DNA from: Tridacna crocea
Taxonomy: Eukaryota > Mollusca > Bivalvia > Cardiida > Cardiidae
Reading direction: 5' to 3'
NCBI GenBank assembly: GCA_943736015.1
Contig: OX031059.1
Coordinates: 52,897,159 to 52,961,158 of the forward strand
DNA: 64,000 nucleotides
Position numbers and translations under genes: made by a program. A model generated the notes under the pieces. That model worked only from the letters and a program-made list of their open reading frames with translations. It ran no database searches and was not told where the DNA came from. Positions 35,161-45,184 of this stretch are shown one piece after another. Numbering within the stretch: position 1 is the stretch's first letter; each line of letters starts with the position of its first letter.

Positions 35161-35236
35161 CGCCGACCCTCTGTAAAATGGCTTAGTGTTTTTAAAATCT
35201 TTATAAAAAAGCTTTTTACAGGACCAGGGACAGGAG

Positions 35237-35306
35237 AGGGAGAGAGAGAGAGAGAGACGGAGAGGGAGGGAGAGAGAGAGAGAGAGAGAGACAGAGAGAC
35301 AGAGAG
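35237..35306 (+). repeat. (GA)n microsatellite, interrupted
   Basis: GA-rich run with GACGGAGAGGGAGG and GACAGAGAGACAG interruptions. Confidence 0.92.
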
Positions 35307-35399
35307 AATACCAGTATTCAAAATATTCTCCATTCCTCGTACTGCTTTTACCCTTTCAAATGGACGAACTCTCTGACCAGTCGCCAGTAAGTCACCTTG

Positions 35400-35466
35400 A
35401 GGAGGGTGTGGATCAAGATCAGAATGAAAAAATGTACAGTCTGATCTTTGATCTACAAAATATGCT
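35400..35466. mobile_element. MITE-2 copy, diverged
   Basis: GTGTGGATCAAGATCAGAAT faces TACAGTCTGATCTTTGATCT across an A-rich loop. Confidence 0.7.
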
Positions 35467-35949
35467 AAGCACTGAGTTCTGACTCTAAGCCAAGACATTT
35501 TTAGTGGCTGTAGAATTAATTCAAGGTCTCATATAAGGGTAGGTTTGATATTTAAGACGTACTGAAAGTTAAGAAATAGGACAAGCTTTTTTTTTATTAC
35601 ATGAGAAGAAATATGTAGTTTTAAACATGTGGTTTTTTTGCTTAAACCGTTGTCTGTGATACAGGTGAAATAATTCTCTATAAAAATATCAGGGACACCG
35701 ACTCCATGTGTCTTTCCTCGAACCTAGCGCAAGGCAATCTTATCTTTTTATGATTTAGAAACATTCTGTTTTCGATCCATGAGGGAAGAAGATAAAGGTC
35801 ACGTGAGGGTCAGCCCTGCCCTAGTTTAGTATAAACGCCATCACTTCCAAATATGTAAACAGTGTAAGTTTGGAATGTAGTGTACTTAATAAAGAATGTG
35901 TGGATAGTAACGAAAAGTTCTGGTATCGTTTAAACCTGTGACGAATTGC

Positions 35950-36245
35950 AAGGTAATTGTTACCCAATAGTTTCATCTTGTAACGAACTATTCTGAATGA
36001 GAAGGTTCTAGGAAACATCGCTGGTAAAGATGAAATTGCTATAAACGGCCTCCCTTTTTCCACGGTGTTTTCTACTCTTTGTAAGCCGAGATTAGTCATA
36101 TCGCCGGTTTGCTTTCAGAACCTCGTAACTACAGCTTGTAACAAGCTGTAGTTACGAGGTTTCGGAAGCAAACCGACGATTATGCCATTACGAGCGTATT
36201 TTGAAACTGGACCAGTCTAAAACTGTGTCGTTTGATAGAGAGCTA
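35950..36245 (-). mobile_element. Degenerate MITE-1 interrupted by a palindrome insertion
   Basis: The left part (GAAATTGCTATAAACGG, TTTTTCCACGGTGTTTTCTA) and the right part (CTGGACCAGTCTAAAACTG, GTCGTTTGATAGAGAGC) belong to one reverse MITE-1. They are separated by the ~80-base palindrome at 36100. Confidence 0.65.
36100..36180. mobile_element. Perfect-palindrome element (TCGTCGGTTT type), copy 1
   Basis: Ends TCGCCGGTTTGCTT and AAGCAAACCGACGA; centre CTACAGCTTG/TAA/CAAGCTGTAG. Arms pair over ~38 bases. It uses GCTT/AAGC where copies 2 and 4 use ACTT/AAGT. Confidence 0.9.
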
Positions 36246-36269
36246 GGCTAGCCTTCAGTAATGTGCCTC

Positions 36270-36385
36270 AACCCCTAGACTGCTTAGCGCGGCTAGCTGA
36301 CCTTGTGCGGACAGTGTAGATCACGATCAAACTGCACAGAATGTGCAGTCTGATCTTGGACCTGTAATGTCCGACAAGGAGATAG
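36270..36385. mobile_element. MITE-2 copy
   Basis: Flank AGCGCGGCTAGCTGACCTTG, then GTGCGGACAGTGTAGATCAC to TGCAGTCTGATCTTGGACCT and GTCCGACAAGGAGATAG. Confidence 0.85.
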
Positions 36386-36509
36386 TTATTATCAAAAAGA
36401 ATATTTGAAATATCAACAGTCGAGTTGTACTACCAGCTTGAAAATTTTATTTAATTTATGTAGCAATAAAAAGGTTAAAACTTTACAATACAAGAATAGT
36501 AGTACATGT

Positions 36510-36588
36510 ACGTCGGTTAACTTCCAAAACCTCGTAATTACAGCTTGTTTCAAGCTGTAGTTACGAGGTTTTTGAAGTAAACCGACGA
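36510..36588. mobile_element. Perfect-palindrome element, copy 2
   Basis: CGTCGGTTAACTTCCAAAAC to TTTTGAAGTAAACCGACG around CTTGTTTCAAG. It lies only ~330 bases from copy 1. Confidence 0.9.
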
Positions 36589-36634
36589 ATACAGTACTTA
36601 TTGCAGCAAGGATACAGATCAGGGCCCCGTTTTC

Positions 36635-36863
36635 TTAACCCATTACCAAACGACAAAATTTTAGAGTGGTCCAAATTGAAAGCATTTGCAGACGACAAAA
36701 TAAAAGTGACTAAAAATTTGAAATTTGTTTTGGGAAGGAAAGAAAACATTGTGGGAAAAGGAGAAAATGCTGGAAACCAGCATTTTCTCCTTTTCCCACA
36801 ATGTTTTCAAAAGGCTTCTTTCTCAGGGGCGTCAAAAGTAGGGATTGTGTGGTAATGGGTTAA
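36635..36863 (+). mobile_element. MITE-1 copy, forward, full length
   Basis: 229 bases. The tip reads GCTGGAAACCAGC. Its plus-strand frame is open for the whole element and ends TGG TAA in the right terminal repeat. Confidence 0.93.
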
Positions 36864-37359
36864 GGCAGTTACGAACAAAATTTGCATAAGTTTTACCTAA
36901 CTACATGTAGTGGCATTAATCTGCTACGAAATACTTCATAACTATCATGGTCTTTTAGAAAACTAAAATGTGATAGATCAAAGTTTCCTAGAAATTTTAT
37001 CTCGATAGATGAAAAGATTAAATTTCCAGGATACTTTGTGTTAAAGCAATAACTTTCCAAAATATTCATGATAGGTATCTTGTATCTTGTCGCAGATAAA
37101 TACCACTATACTATGGTTATGTAAAACTTACGCAAATTTTATTAGTAATTACCTTGGTGAAACGAAGCCCAAGGGCTTATTATATATCCCAAATGCTACA
37201 GTGTTATTTGATATCGTTCATCTAAGTCTTTGTACCGGATACCAAATATGAATCGTCGTATCGAGAGATTCATACACGTATCTACAACATAGGTTTCGGT
37301 GAAAGAATAAAAAAAACGAAGTTCACACATATCATTCCAATATGAAATGGCCTTCGACA

Positions 37360-37575
37360 TGCGAAAAGGGGCTTTGGGACATTTGCGTAAAGTGCGGTCT
37401 CTGGTCATCCTGAGCAGACCACACAAGTTAATACAAGACCGCCCTTTAAGTCAACGTTAGATTTTGTTTTACAGTAGACTTGCGTAAAACAGAAAATCAC
37501 ACACGATCAGAAAGTGTCGTCTCAGATCGACCTGTGCGGGTGATCCAGGGTGACACTTTACGTAAAAGTCCAAAT
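37360..37575. mobile_element. Palindromic repeat of the GTGTCGTC type (copy 1)
   Basis: Two short hairpins flank AGTAGACTTGCGTAAAACAG. The second has AAAGTGTCGTCTCAGATCGA facing a decayed arm ending TGACACTTTACG. I recall closely similar repeats as very abundant in bivalve genomes. Confidence 0.7.
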
Positions 37576-37682
37576 ACTAGTACCTCTGTGCGCAGGTTGC
37601 AGGCCATATCATGTGGTTGCCAAATATACCTCTTGTCTGAACTGCATGACTCGACAGAATGCAATTTCTTAGTTGCATACCT

Positions 37683-37735
37683 TTGATTGATTGATTGAAT
37701 GATTGATTGGTTGACTGATTAATTGATTGATTGAC
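37683..37735 (+). repeat. (ATTG)n microsatellite
   Basis: ATTG units with variants. The same motif as the SINE tail at 14341, so this may be the remains of another SINE end. Confidence 0.85.
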
Positions 37736-37942
37736 ATATGTTTTATAACCACTCTCAACATTTATCATTGGTAACACACCAGCCACGACCAACTAATGTT
37801 GCTTCTATTTTTTACACCCAGTGGTTCCTCTTGCTAAACTTTGACAACAATTTCATCTTCAAGGAGCGGATTTACTTTTTTTGCCTTTGGCTGAGAGACC
37901 CTTATATATATGCAAAGAAAGAGAGAGTGCAACTGCTGGAGG

Positions 37943-38032
37943 CATCATCATCATCATCATCATCATCATCAATAGCGATATCATCCTGGGCATCTTCGTC
38001 GTCGTCGTCATCACCATCATCATCATCATCAA
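37943..38032 (+). repeat. (ATC)n / (GTC)n trinucleotide repeats
   Basis: A (ATC)10-type run at about 37946-37972 and mixed GTC/ATC runs at about 37997-38031. They create serine-, isoleucine- or aspartate-rich open frames in several frames, not a gene. Confidence 0.92.
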
Positions 38033-38409
38033 CGGTCGTCCTTGTAGCTGTAATTTTATGTAATTTTGTAATTTCTAACTGCTTTTCAGCCTTTTTTCCG
38101 ACCTTCCACACCCGGTTCGAAAGTCGTCTTCTTCAGGGTTATTAGACTACAGGATTGTTTGGAAATAGGTTAAAACGGTAGGTGAACCCTGGAGTCATTA
38201 CCCCCGGAAACTGAAGTGTAGAATTAGAAAACATTCTCGTAAAATAGTAGCAAAGGTAAGTAACGTAAATAAAAATTTGACACATTTATACGTACAAATT
38301 AATTACACGTGTCTCTGTTCCAGTGATCTCTTTTGGCCACAGTGTTTTCAACTGACTGATGCACGGCGCAAATAGTTATGATTTATTGACTCTCAACGAT
38401 AGTTGCATA

Positions 38410-38480
38410 GCGGCCAGAGTAGATCAAGATCAGATTGCACAGAATGTGCAATCTGATCTTGATCTACTCTGTCCGCTTTT
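38410..38480. mobile_element. MITE-2 copy with mirrored variants
   Basis: CAGAGTAGATCAAGATCAG then ATTGCAC, loop, GTGCAAT, CTGATCTTGATCTACTCTG: a perfect palindrome (38414-38471). It differs from the 34582 copy at paired positions in both arms. Confidence 0.9.
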
Positions 38481-38489
38481 GAAAGCCAT

Positions 38490-39490
38490 GCTTGACATGA
38501 GCAGCCTATATATTGCAATTATTTGGGTCTAATTTCTTAACTGAGTGTGTCCATGTTTTTTTTAGATTAGAGCTTTAAGGGTTATGTTTGGATGCATAGG
38601 GTATTTAGGTTACTTTCGTCCACAGAAAGGATTAAGATCAGACTAGTCAGAACATACGACCTGATCCTGGAACTAATTTTTCTCAAAACTTTTGATTTAT
38701 TTAAAAAAAGGGGGATAGGAATGGTGCTTTTATGGTTATTTTTCAACCTGTGGGATCCTCAGCGCGACTTTTGTGGACTACATTGGTCCTTATAAGAGAA
38801 TTACTTGGATTTTATCCTTGATTTTCTTGTAATGAACAACTACTTTCCCGAGACAATATTTCAGTTAGATTGTTTTAAAAATTGATATATACGGAGGTTC
38901 TGGTGATTAAGAATAGAAATTGATTTGAAATACATGTAGACCTGAAACACACATCATAAATAATTGCTATAATTATCGCAACATCCCCAAGGAAACCAAG
39001 GATAAAAACAAAGGAACATAGGTGAAAGGACCACTGTGTTAATTGGTTACCTTCAGTCTCTATCTGCCAAACCCCTTTTTTTCCGGATTAATTTGCTGTA
39101 ACCTTACACGTGTATATATACTCATATGATTAGATGCTCTACAACTTTTCTTGCTGTATTCCTTCTCCCAAAACGCATTCATATCGTCGAAACAGGTCGC
39201 TTGTCTTTCTTTCCTATGACAAAATCATTTTACAAATTTACATGTAACCATACAATATGATATCTGCAGAAGCTTTCAATTTGAACCTGTCTAAAAATTT
39301 TCTCGTATAGTGAAGGGGTCACATTCGGTGTCCGGGGGTCAAAGATAAAATATTGTCGACCTTTGTGTGTAGTGTGTAAAATCAATATAAACCTCTAACC
39401 TTCACTTAAACAATCATGAACTGATAAGATACTCTCCATCGAATACGGCCACGTCATGACCGAAAGCGTCGTCTTAGGAAAATAGTTACC
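38490..39490. other. Unassigned DNA with MITE traces
   Basis: A weak MITE-2 arm may lie at about 38625-38680, and a MITE-1 end at about 39265-39320 (AAGCTTTCAATTTGAACCTG). No gene seen. Confidence 0.35.
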
Positions 39491-39497
39491 CATATCG

Positions 39498-39684
39498 GGG
39501 TCCGTATTCACCAACCATTCTTTGTCTTAAACTTCAAGATTATCTGACTGTGAAAGTAGCAGAACTTCTGATTGGCTAAACCAATTGGCTTAGCCAATCA
39601 GAAGTTCTGTTACTTTCACATTGACAAAATTCTGAAGAATAAGACTAAGAATGTTCTTAAAATTGTTGATGAATATGAACACAG
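39498..39684. mobile_element. Foldback MITE with ATTGGCTAA core (copy 2)
   Basis: GGTCCGTATTCACCAACCAT at the left; core CTGATTGGCTAAACCAATTG and GCTTAGCCAATCAG; right end decayed (GTTGATGAATATGAACAC). A second, looser inverted pair with ATTCACCA/TGGTGAAT follows at 39690-39830. Confidence 0.85.
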
Positions 39685-39839
39685 GAGGCATATTCACCAA
39701 AATACCTTTGAAAATAACGCGATTTCCTATTAGCGAAGCTAAACAGTTTAGCAAGTTAGAGGTTGTGTTACAGTCTAAATCCAGAAAAACAGCGAAGCAT
39801 GCTGTTTGAAATTGTTGGTGAATAATGCACCTGTGATTA

Positions 39840-41500
39840 AGAAGATTCATGAAAGAGAAAGTGACTTAAAGGTTAGGCCCTACTTTGAAATGGAAACTGG
39901 GAGCCTGCGATAGATCGTCGTATTTACAAGAGGTATCATTGAATTTCTACTGGGCAGAATTCAGGTCAACACGAGGCTTGACGAGATATGGAGAGAGGTT
40001 GTTACAGTTAGAAATTCGAAATGGTCACAGTATTTATGAATATGTAAGAATTATCCTTGTCAAAAACAATTATACTTTTTTGGGTGTTTGGTTTTAGTCT
40101 TGATAGAATAGTTGTCTCTCAATTGATTCTAGAATTTGTCTTGTATTTCTCAAAATAATTTAATTCTTTTTACCGCAATCTAGTTGGTTCATACCCAATA
40201 TACCCATTCGGCGTACCTCGGGTGATAGGAATCACCATATCCATCGGCTATTAACTGGTGGATTGATATGTGTCAGATCAGTACATTCATCGCCCGGAAA
40301 TACGCCGGCTTACCGTTCAGAAAATTGTAAGACCCCTCTTACAAAAGAACTTACGCTTCAGGAACAACGGGTACCAGGTTACTTGAAATGGAGATGCAAC
40401 TTTTGGGACGACAATCCCAAGACCAAAGGAGGCATCATAAAGAAACAGTACCTTGAAACGAACATTTGATAGTCACACATTCTGTCACATCGTAAAGATA
40501 GAGGCGCCATAGGTCGTTGTCAGTAGGTTGCTACAGGTTAATCTTTGATGTTGCAAAACATATCTCTTGTAATTGTGACAATTAATTCTCGTCTTTTTAT
40601 CCCTCAGGTAAAGAACGTTTGTTTTCAGATGAGTGACTCATTTTGGGCGGCTGAAAAAAGCATCGTTTGTTTAAATATGAAAAAGATAGCCCCCTGAAAC
40701 GATTTTGCAGTAAGACACTGAAAAGTTCCTCTGAGAATGGGTATGTCGTCCACAGATTTAAGCCTAAATACGAAGTTTGGAAAATATTTTTACCTCCTGA
40801 TGAAAGTGTTTTTAAAATCAAATCACCACAAGGCGAGAAAAGTTACCGGCAGGTAGCAGTGGGATAATCAAACATGGACGATGCAGGAATTTCGTGGGAA
40901 AAAGAGCAATATGCTTAAGAATTGTTAGAAGCAATTATTTGAACTCTTGCAGTGTTTTCCATTGATGTCTACTGAGGGGCGGTTACAAGCCGACGTACAT
41001 GTATGAGAATGGCTAATTTGTAAGAAGGTTCACGAATAGACGGAACATACAAGGATAACTTCAACAGCTGATAGGAGGAGAAAGTTATCTCAAGTACGTG
41101 TAGACCACATAGGACAAGAAAGATAACTGTGTACCAGATCCGGAGTAAACAATATCAGAAGTTATCGTTCTTTACTGAAATTTCGTGAATGCCAGTATCA
41201 TGCAGTGTTAGCTTGTCTTGTATTATGCTGTTATTCACGAAATCTCCTCTGCTATCTACTAATTCACAACTTACGGGGAATAAGAGGATATCGGAAGTAG
41301 GAGCTCATGGTACAAATACATCAAGGGAGCAACTTCACATCTAATATTTCTCTCTGAGTCACGGCTTCACGGGAGACATTTTGATGAAAAATCCTAAAGT
41401 AATCAAGAAGACTGAAGACGATTAACATTTTCAGTAGGTAGCCATTTTCATTTGAAATGTCGGTATGAATTATGGGTAATGGTTGCTTGATTACTAATTT
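39840..41500. other. Unassigned DNA
   Basis: Short open frames (39885, 40263, 40667) have no recognisable domains or paired splice sites. No repeats recognised. Confidence 0.4.
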
Positions 41501-41564
41501 TGAGAGAGAGAGAGAGAGAGAGATAACCATACACAAGTTGCTCTATTTGTGTTTTTTAGAGTTC

Positions 41565-41754
41565 AGAGCTCCAGATGAAAGAAGTGATTTAGATTTCAAA
41601 ATTGAAAATATTAATCATCATCCACTAAACCCTATGTTATGGGTACTCATTAGAATCGTCTCATCGAGACAATTCTAATGAGTACCCACAACATAGGGTT
41701 TGGAAGAGAAATAATGGATTTAGAATCGCACTACTTCCTTTTATCTGGAGCTCT
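41565..41754. mobile_element. Inverted-repeat element, 190 bp
   Basis: Outer ends AGAGCTCCAGAT and ATCTGGAGCTCT pair. The inner arms, from AAACCCTATGTT to CATAGGGTTT, form a ~36-base hairpin with an ATC loop. The segment between outer and inner arms also pairs loosely. It sits just after a (GA)n run. Confidence 0.85.
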
Positions 41755-41919
41755 GTTACTACTATGAAATATTTTGCAATAATCATTAGGAAACGTCAAT
41801 GAATAGATCAACTTGAAAGGATTTTTGTGTTACTTAGATCAGCTTCACTTACTTAGTTTTGTTTTATGCTCGTTATGTTCATGTACCCTTCACATTTTCA
41901 AAAGGGATAGATTTATGCC

Positions 41920-41954
41920 AGAGAGAGAGAGAGGTAGAGAGAGAGAGAGAGAGC
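41920..41954 (+). repeat. (GA)n microsatellite
   Basis: GA run with one GTA interruption. A shorter (GA)n lies at 41502-41522. Confidence 0.9.
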
Positions 41955-42300
41955 ATTTTTTTACTATTAAGGATTATTTATTATAAGGCTTGTAAAGGAA
42001 TAACAACATAATTTTATGATGCATCTCCCATACAAAGCAAACCCATTTTATTCACAGAGGGATCATATACCGGTTTTTAAGCAGTTTTCAATCACTTTTT
42101 TTTCCACTCATTTCATCCGTATTTCATTAAACAATAACCATTATCGTATCTGCCTGCCAAATATTGTCCCTGATGGCTGCGAGAATCTAAAGATTAGTTC
42201 TACAACGGACAGAGAATACATTTCCTTCTTTTGGGGCCTTCTAAGCAATGGCGGTTGTTTCCGGTCACAGAAGTTGTGTTTTTCTATTCCTTATACTATA

Positions 42301-42379
42301 TCGTCGGTTTAGTTCAAAAACCTAGTAACTACAGCTTGTAACAAGCTTTAGTTGCGAGGCTTTTAAGTAAACCGACAAT
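42301..42379. mobile_element. Perfect-palindrome element, copy 3
   Basis: TCGTCGGTTTAGTTCAAAAA to TTTTTAAGTAAACCGACA around GCTTGTAACAAGC. TATA-like sequence flanks both sides. Confidence 0.88.
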
Positions 42380-43130
42380 ATAATAGGTAAGTTATCTGTG
42401 TTTTCACAACTAGCCATTCTTCACACCTCAAGTTTTAAAAGTTGTTTATTTCTCCCAAGCTGTCAGGATGTGTCTGCACACGATAATCCGGGGCGGCACT
42501 TTACATCAATATTTGTTTTTGTGGTATTTGTCGAAGACAATACCACTAAGAGTTGAAGATTGAATTTTGATAAACATGTATATTATTTTGTACAAAGCCG
42601 AAGGAAATAAGCCCAGTTAAACTCTTTTTTTCTCCGGCAAATGAGTTTTTCGGTGGCACTCAGGTATGTAATTTGAAATGGCATATTGAAATACATTGGG
42701 GGAAGCCATCGATCGTTGAGATACTAATTTTTGATTGAAAATAGCTTCTTTCGCTCACTGCCTTTTATTGGCGAAATGATACAAATTTGCCTACTGACCC
42801 TGGGCTTTTTCGTTCCAAAACAAATTCGTTCCATGGCTTGTTCGTCCTATGATTGCGGGCTATTCCATTTGATTGCTCACGAATATTTATAGATCGAAGT
42901 ATTTGATTGTAATGTTGGAAATTTAATGTAAAAGGCTAAAGATATTTCAAAATTATAGTTTTAAGTTACATGAGCACTCTCCCTTCAACCAAAAAGGTGT
43001 TCATTTGCTTAGTGGGTTGACTTTTAAGCCAATCTTTGAACAATATGTCTCTTTTTCTTTCAAATTATTAATTCCACACAATGGGTTTCCTTGACAAATA
43101 CCACTTCAGCGTTCTCAACGCTTTGTTTCC
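42380..43130. other. Unassigned DNA
   Basis: No gene or repeat recognised. Confidence 0.4.
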
Positions 43131-43134
43131 CTAC

Positions 43135-43262
43135 AGTAGACTTGTGTGAAACAGGAAATCTCACACGATCGGAGAGTGTCGTCTCGAATCAGCCTGTGCA
43201 GACTGTAAAGGCTGATTCGAGACGACACTTTACGCAAATGTCCGAATGCCCCTTTCCACTTG
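43135..43262. mobile_element. Palindromic repeat of the GTGTCGTC type (copy 2)
   Basis: GTAGACTTGTGTGAAACAGG leads into AGTGTCGTCTCGAATCAGCC, which pairs with GGCTGATTCGAGACGACACT, a clean 20-base arm. CGCAAATGTCCGAATGCCCC follows. Confidence 0.82.
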
Positions 43263-43377
43263 ATGCAGGACATACTAATTAGAGGCCAATAACTATCTAA
43301 AACAAATCACTAAACACAAACAACAGGGAAAAATATCACTATGGAACACACTATATATTGCACACATCTCAGAGCTG

Positions 43378-43598
43378 TTTTATCTCTTTAACAAACATTC
43401 TAGACATGGCCAAATTAAAGGGATGATGATAGACGACAGATTTCATGCCTTAAATAATTGAATTTTTGTCTTTCAAAGTGTAGAAAACATTGTGGGAAAG
43501 GGAGAAAATGCAGGTTATCAGTCTTTTCTGCTTTCCCCACAACGTTTTTTGATGATTTTTCCAGATAAAACCTGTAACAGTTTGGTGAAGACTTAAAC
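43378..43598 (+). mobile_element. MITE-1 copy, forward, diverged
   Basis: The hairpin is decayed (ATGCAGGTTATCAGTC) and the right terminus reads TTTGGTGAAGACTTAAA. Confidence 0.75.
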
Positions 43599-43807
43599 CG
43601 GCATACTACCTATGAATATGAATACCTATGAGAATACGACAAAAATGAAATAAAGAAAAAAAAAAATGGAATATTGAAATACTGGGAACAAAAAGTAACC
43701 ACCGATCCTCTACATGTAGGTAAATACCCCTGTTACTTTCATTATTGCAGAGGTCAGAACTTAGCATTGTGTAACATGTATTGTTTTGTGTCTGTACACC
43801 TGTAGCA

Positions 43808-44036
43808 TTAACCCTTTACCAGAAGACAAAACTTTAGCCTTGTCCAAATTGAAAGCATTTGCAGACGACAATTTCAATGTGTCTGAAATGGTGCTAATTG
43901 TCCATGAAAGGGTAGAAAATATTGTGAGATATAGAGAAAATGCTGGTTACCAGCATTTTCTTCTTTTCCATCAATGTTTTCGAAAGGCTTCTTTTCCAGG
44001 AGCGTCGAAAGTCGGCACTGTATGGTAAAGGGTTAA
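43808..44036 (+). mobile_element. MITE-1 copy, forward, full length
   Basis: 229 bases. The plus frame is open throughout, as in 9939 and 36635. The hairpin outer arm is altered (GAGATATAGAG). Confidence 0.92.
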
Positions 44037-44263
44037 AAAGTATTTTTCTCAACAAATCCGTTTGTTGCCTTATTTGTTTGTTTACATGTAGCAAAATATT
44101 TTGAAGTTAAAAGCCTAAAAGCTATTTGATAGCATTGATGCTGACCTCTCCTGGCTTGTTTTTTAAAGAAGCCACATGTATCTTCAAATGCTGACTACAA
44201 GAGCGGCGTGCAGGACGTTCGTGAAGTTATCGTGCAGGTGTATAAAAGTACACTGGTAGCGCC

Positions 44264-44440
44264 TAACCCACACAGTCCTAGTTTTAACGACCTTGTAAAA
44301 GAAGGTGACTTTTGAAAACACTGTAAGAAAAAGAAAACAGTGTTGATAACCAGCATAATCTCCTTTTCTCACAATGTTTTCTATTTTTTCTAAGACAAGT
44401 CTCATTTTTCAAGGAAGAATTTAATTTGTTGTCTATTAAC
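44264..44440 (-). mobile_element. MITE-1 copy, reverse, cut by the next copy
   Basis: It runs from CTAACCCACACAGTCC through the hairpin to AATTTGTTGTCT, where the next copy's TTAA begins. Confidence 0.75.
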
Positions 44441-44637
44441 CCTTTACCAAAAACGAAATTTTAGACTGGTACAAATTGAAAGCACTTGTAGACGAGGAAA
44501 TAAACGTAACCTAAAAACTGAGATTTGTTTTCAGCAGGGTAGAAAACCTGGTTACCAGCATTTTCTCCTTTTCCCGCAATGTTTTCAAAAGGCTTCTATC
44601 TCAGGCTCGTAAAAAACAGGGATTGTTTAGGATAATG
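44436..44637 (+). mobile_element. MITE-1 copy, forward, part of first arm deleted
   Basis: Left end and flank are good. The first hairpin arm jumps from GTAGAAAA to CCTGGTTACCAGC, losing ~20 bases; the second arm is intact. Confidence 0.85.
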
Positions 44638-44659
44638 CTACTGAAAGGACAAAACTGTG

Positions 44660-44932
44660 TGACGTAGTTTGGCCAAGGGTAACCCCCTTTGCCTTTCCCA
44701 CACATTCACGTATCTCGACGTCCCACAAGGAGGAAGCGTCTTTTTTTTTTCAAAACAGCGTTGGAAATGTAAAAAAAAAATGTTGGTTACCATCATTTTC
44801 TCCTTTTCCCACGACATTTTTCCCCTTGTTGAAAAACAAATCCTTACATCTGAGTCATGTTTTATTTCCGTCTGCAACTGCTTTGAATTTCGGATATGTC
44901 GAAAATTTTGCCGTCCGGTTAGAGCGAAGTAG
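44660..44932 (-). mobile_element. MITE-1 copy, reverse, degenerate; possible poly(A) source
   Basis: AGGGTAACCCCCTTTGCC start, hairpin trace TGTTGGTTACCATCATTTTC and end TCTGCAACTGCTTTGAATTT. Its TTTATT at 44861-44866 reads AATAAA on the minus strand, ~156 bases past the transporter stop codon. Confidence 0.6.
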
Positions 44933-45021
44933 TATAAAAGGCACAATGTGGAAACATCCCAGAGAGCTGTACACGTGATGTTACGAATACACTCGGGATT
45001 GCACGATAATGAGATAAGTCA

Positions 45022-45184
45022 CTAAGCTGTTTTATTCCAGGCCTTTAGATGGTCAACATAGCACGGAACGGTCATTTTGTTTTTGGCAAGGTCCACAACA
45101 GCTGAGTAGGTTGCTGCCACTCCGGCTACCAGACCTATCAAAACTATCTCATATAGCAGGACTTTTACGTGTACTGGAACTGAC
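45022..45184 (-). CDS. Transporter coding exon 8 (residues 401-454, stop)
   Basis: Last membrane segment ([20 protein letters not shown]) and a short soluble end, stop TAG at 45024-45022. An AATAAA lies just before the stop, within the coding sequence. Confidence 0.95.

Noticed and set aside
37738..38145. 135-codon frame with a poly-serine run
   Set aside because: The frame is created by ATC/GTC trinucleotide repeats and is equally open in other frames and on the other strand.
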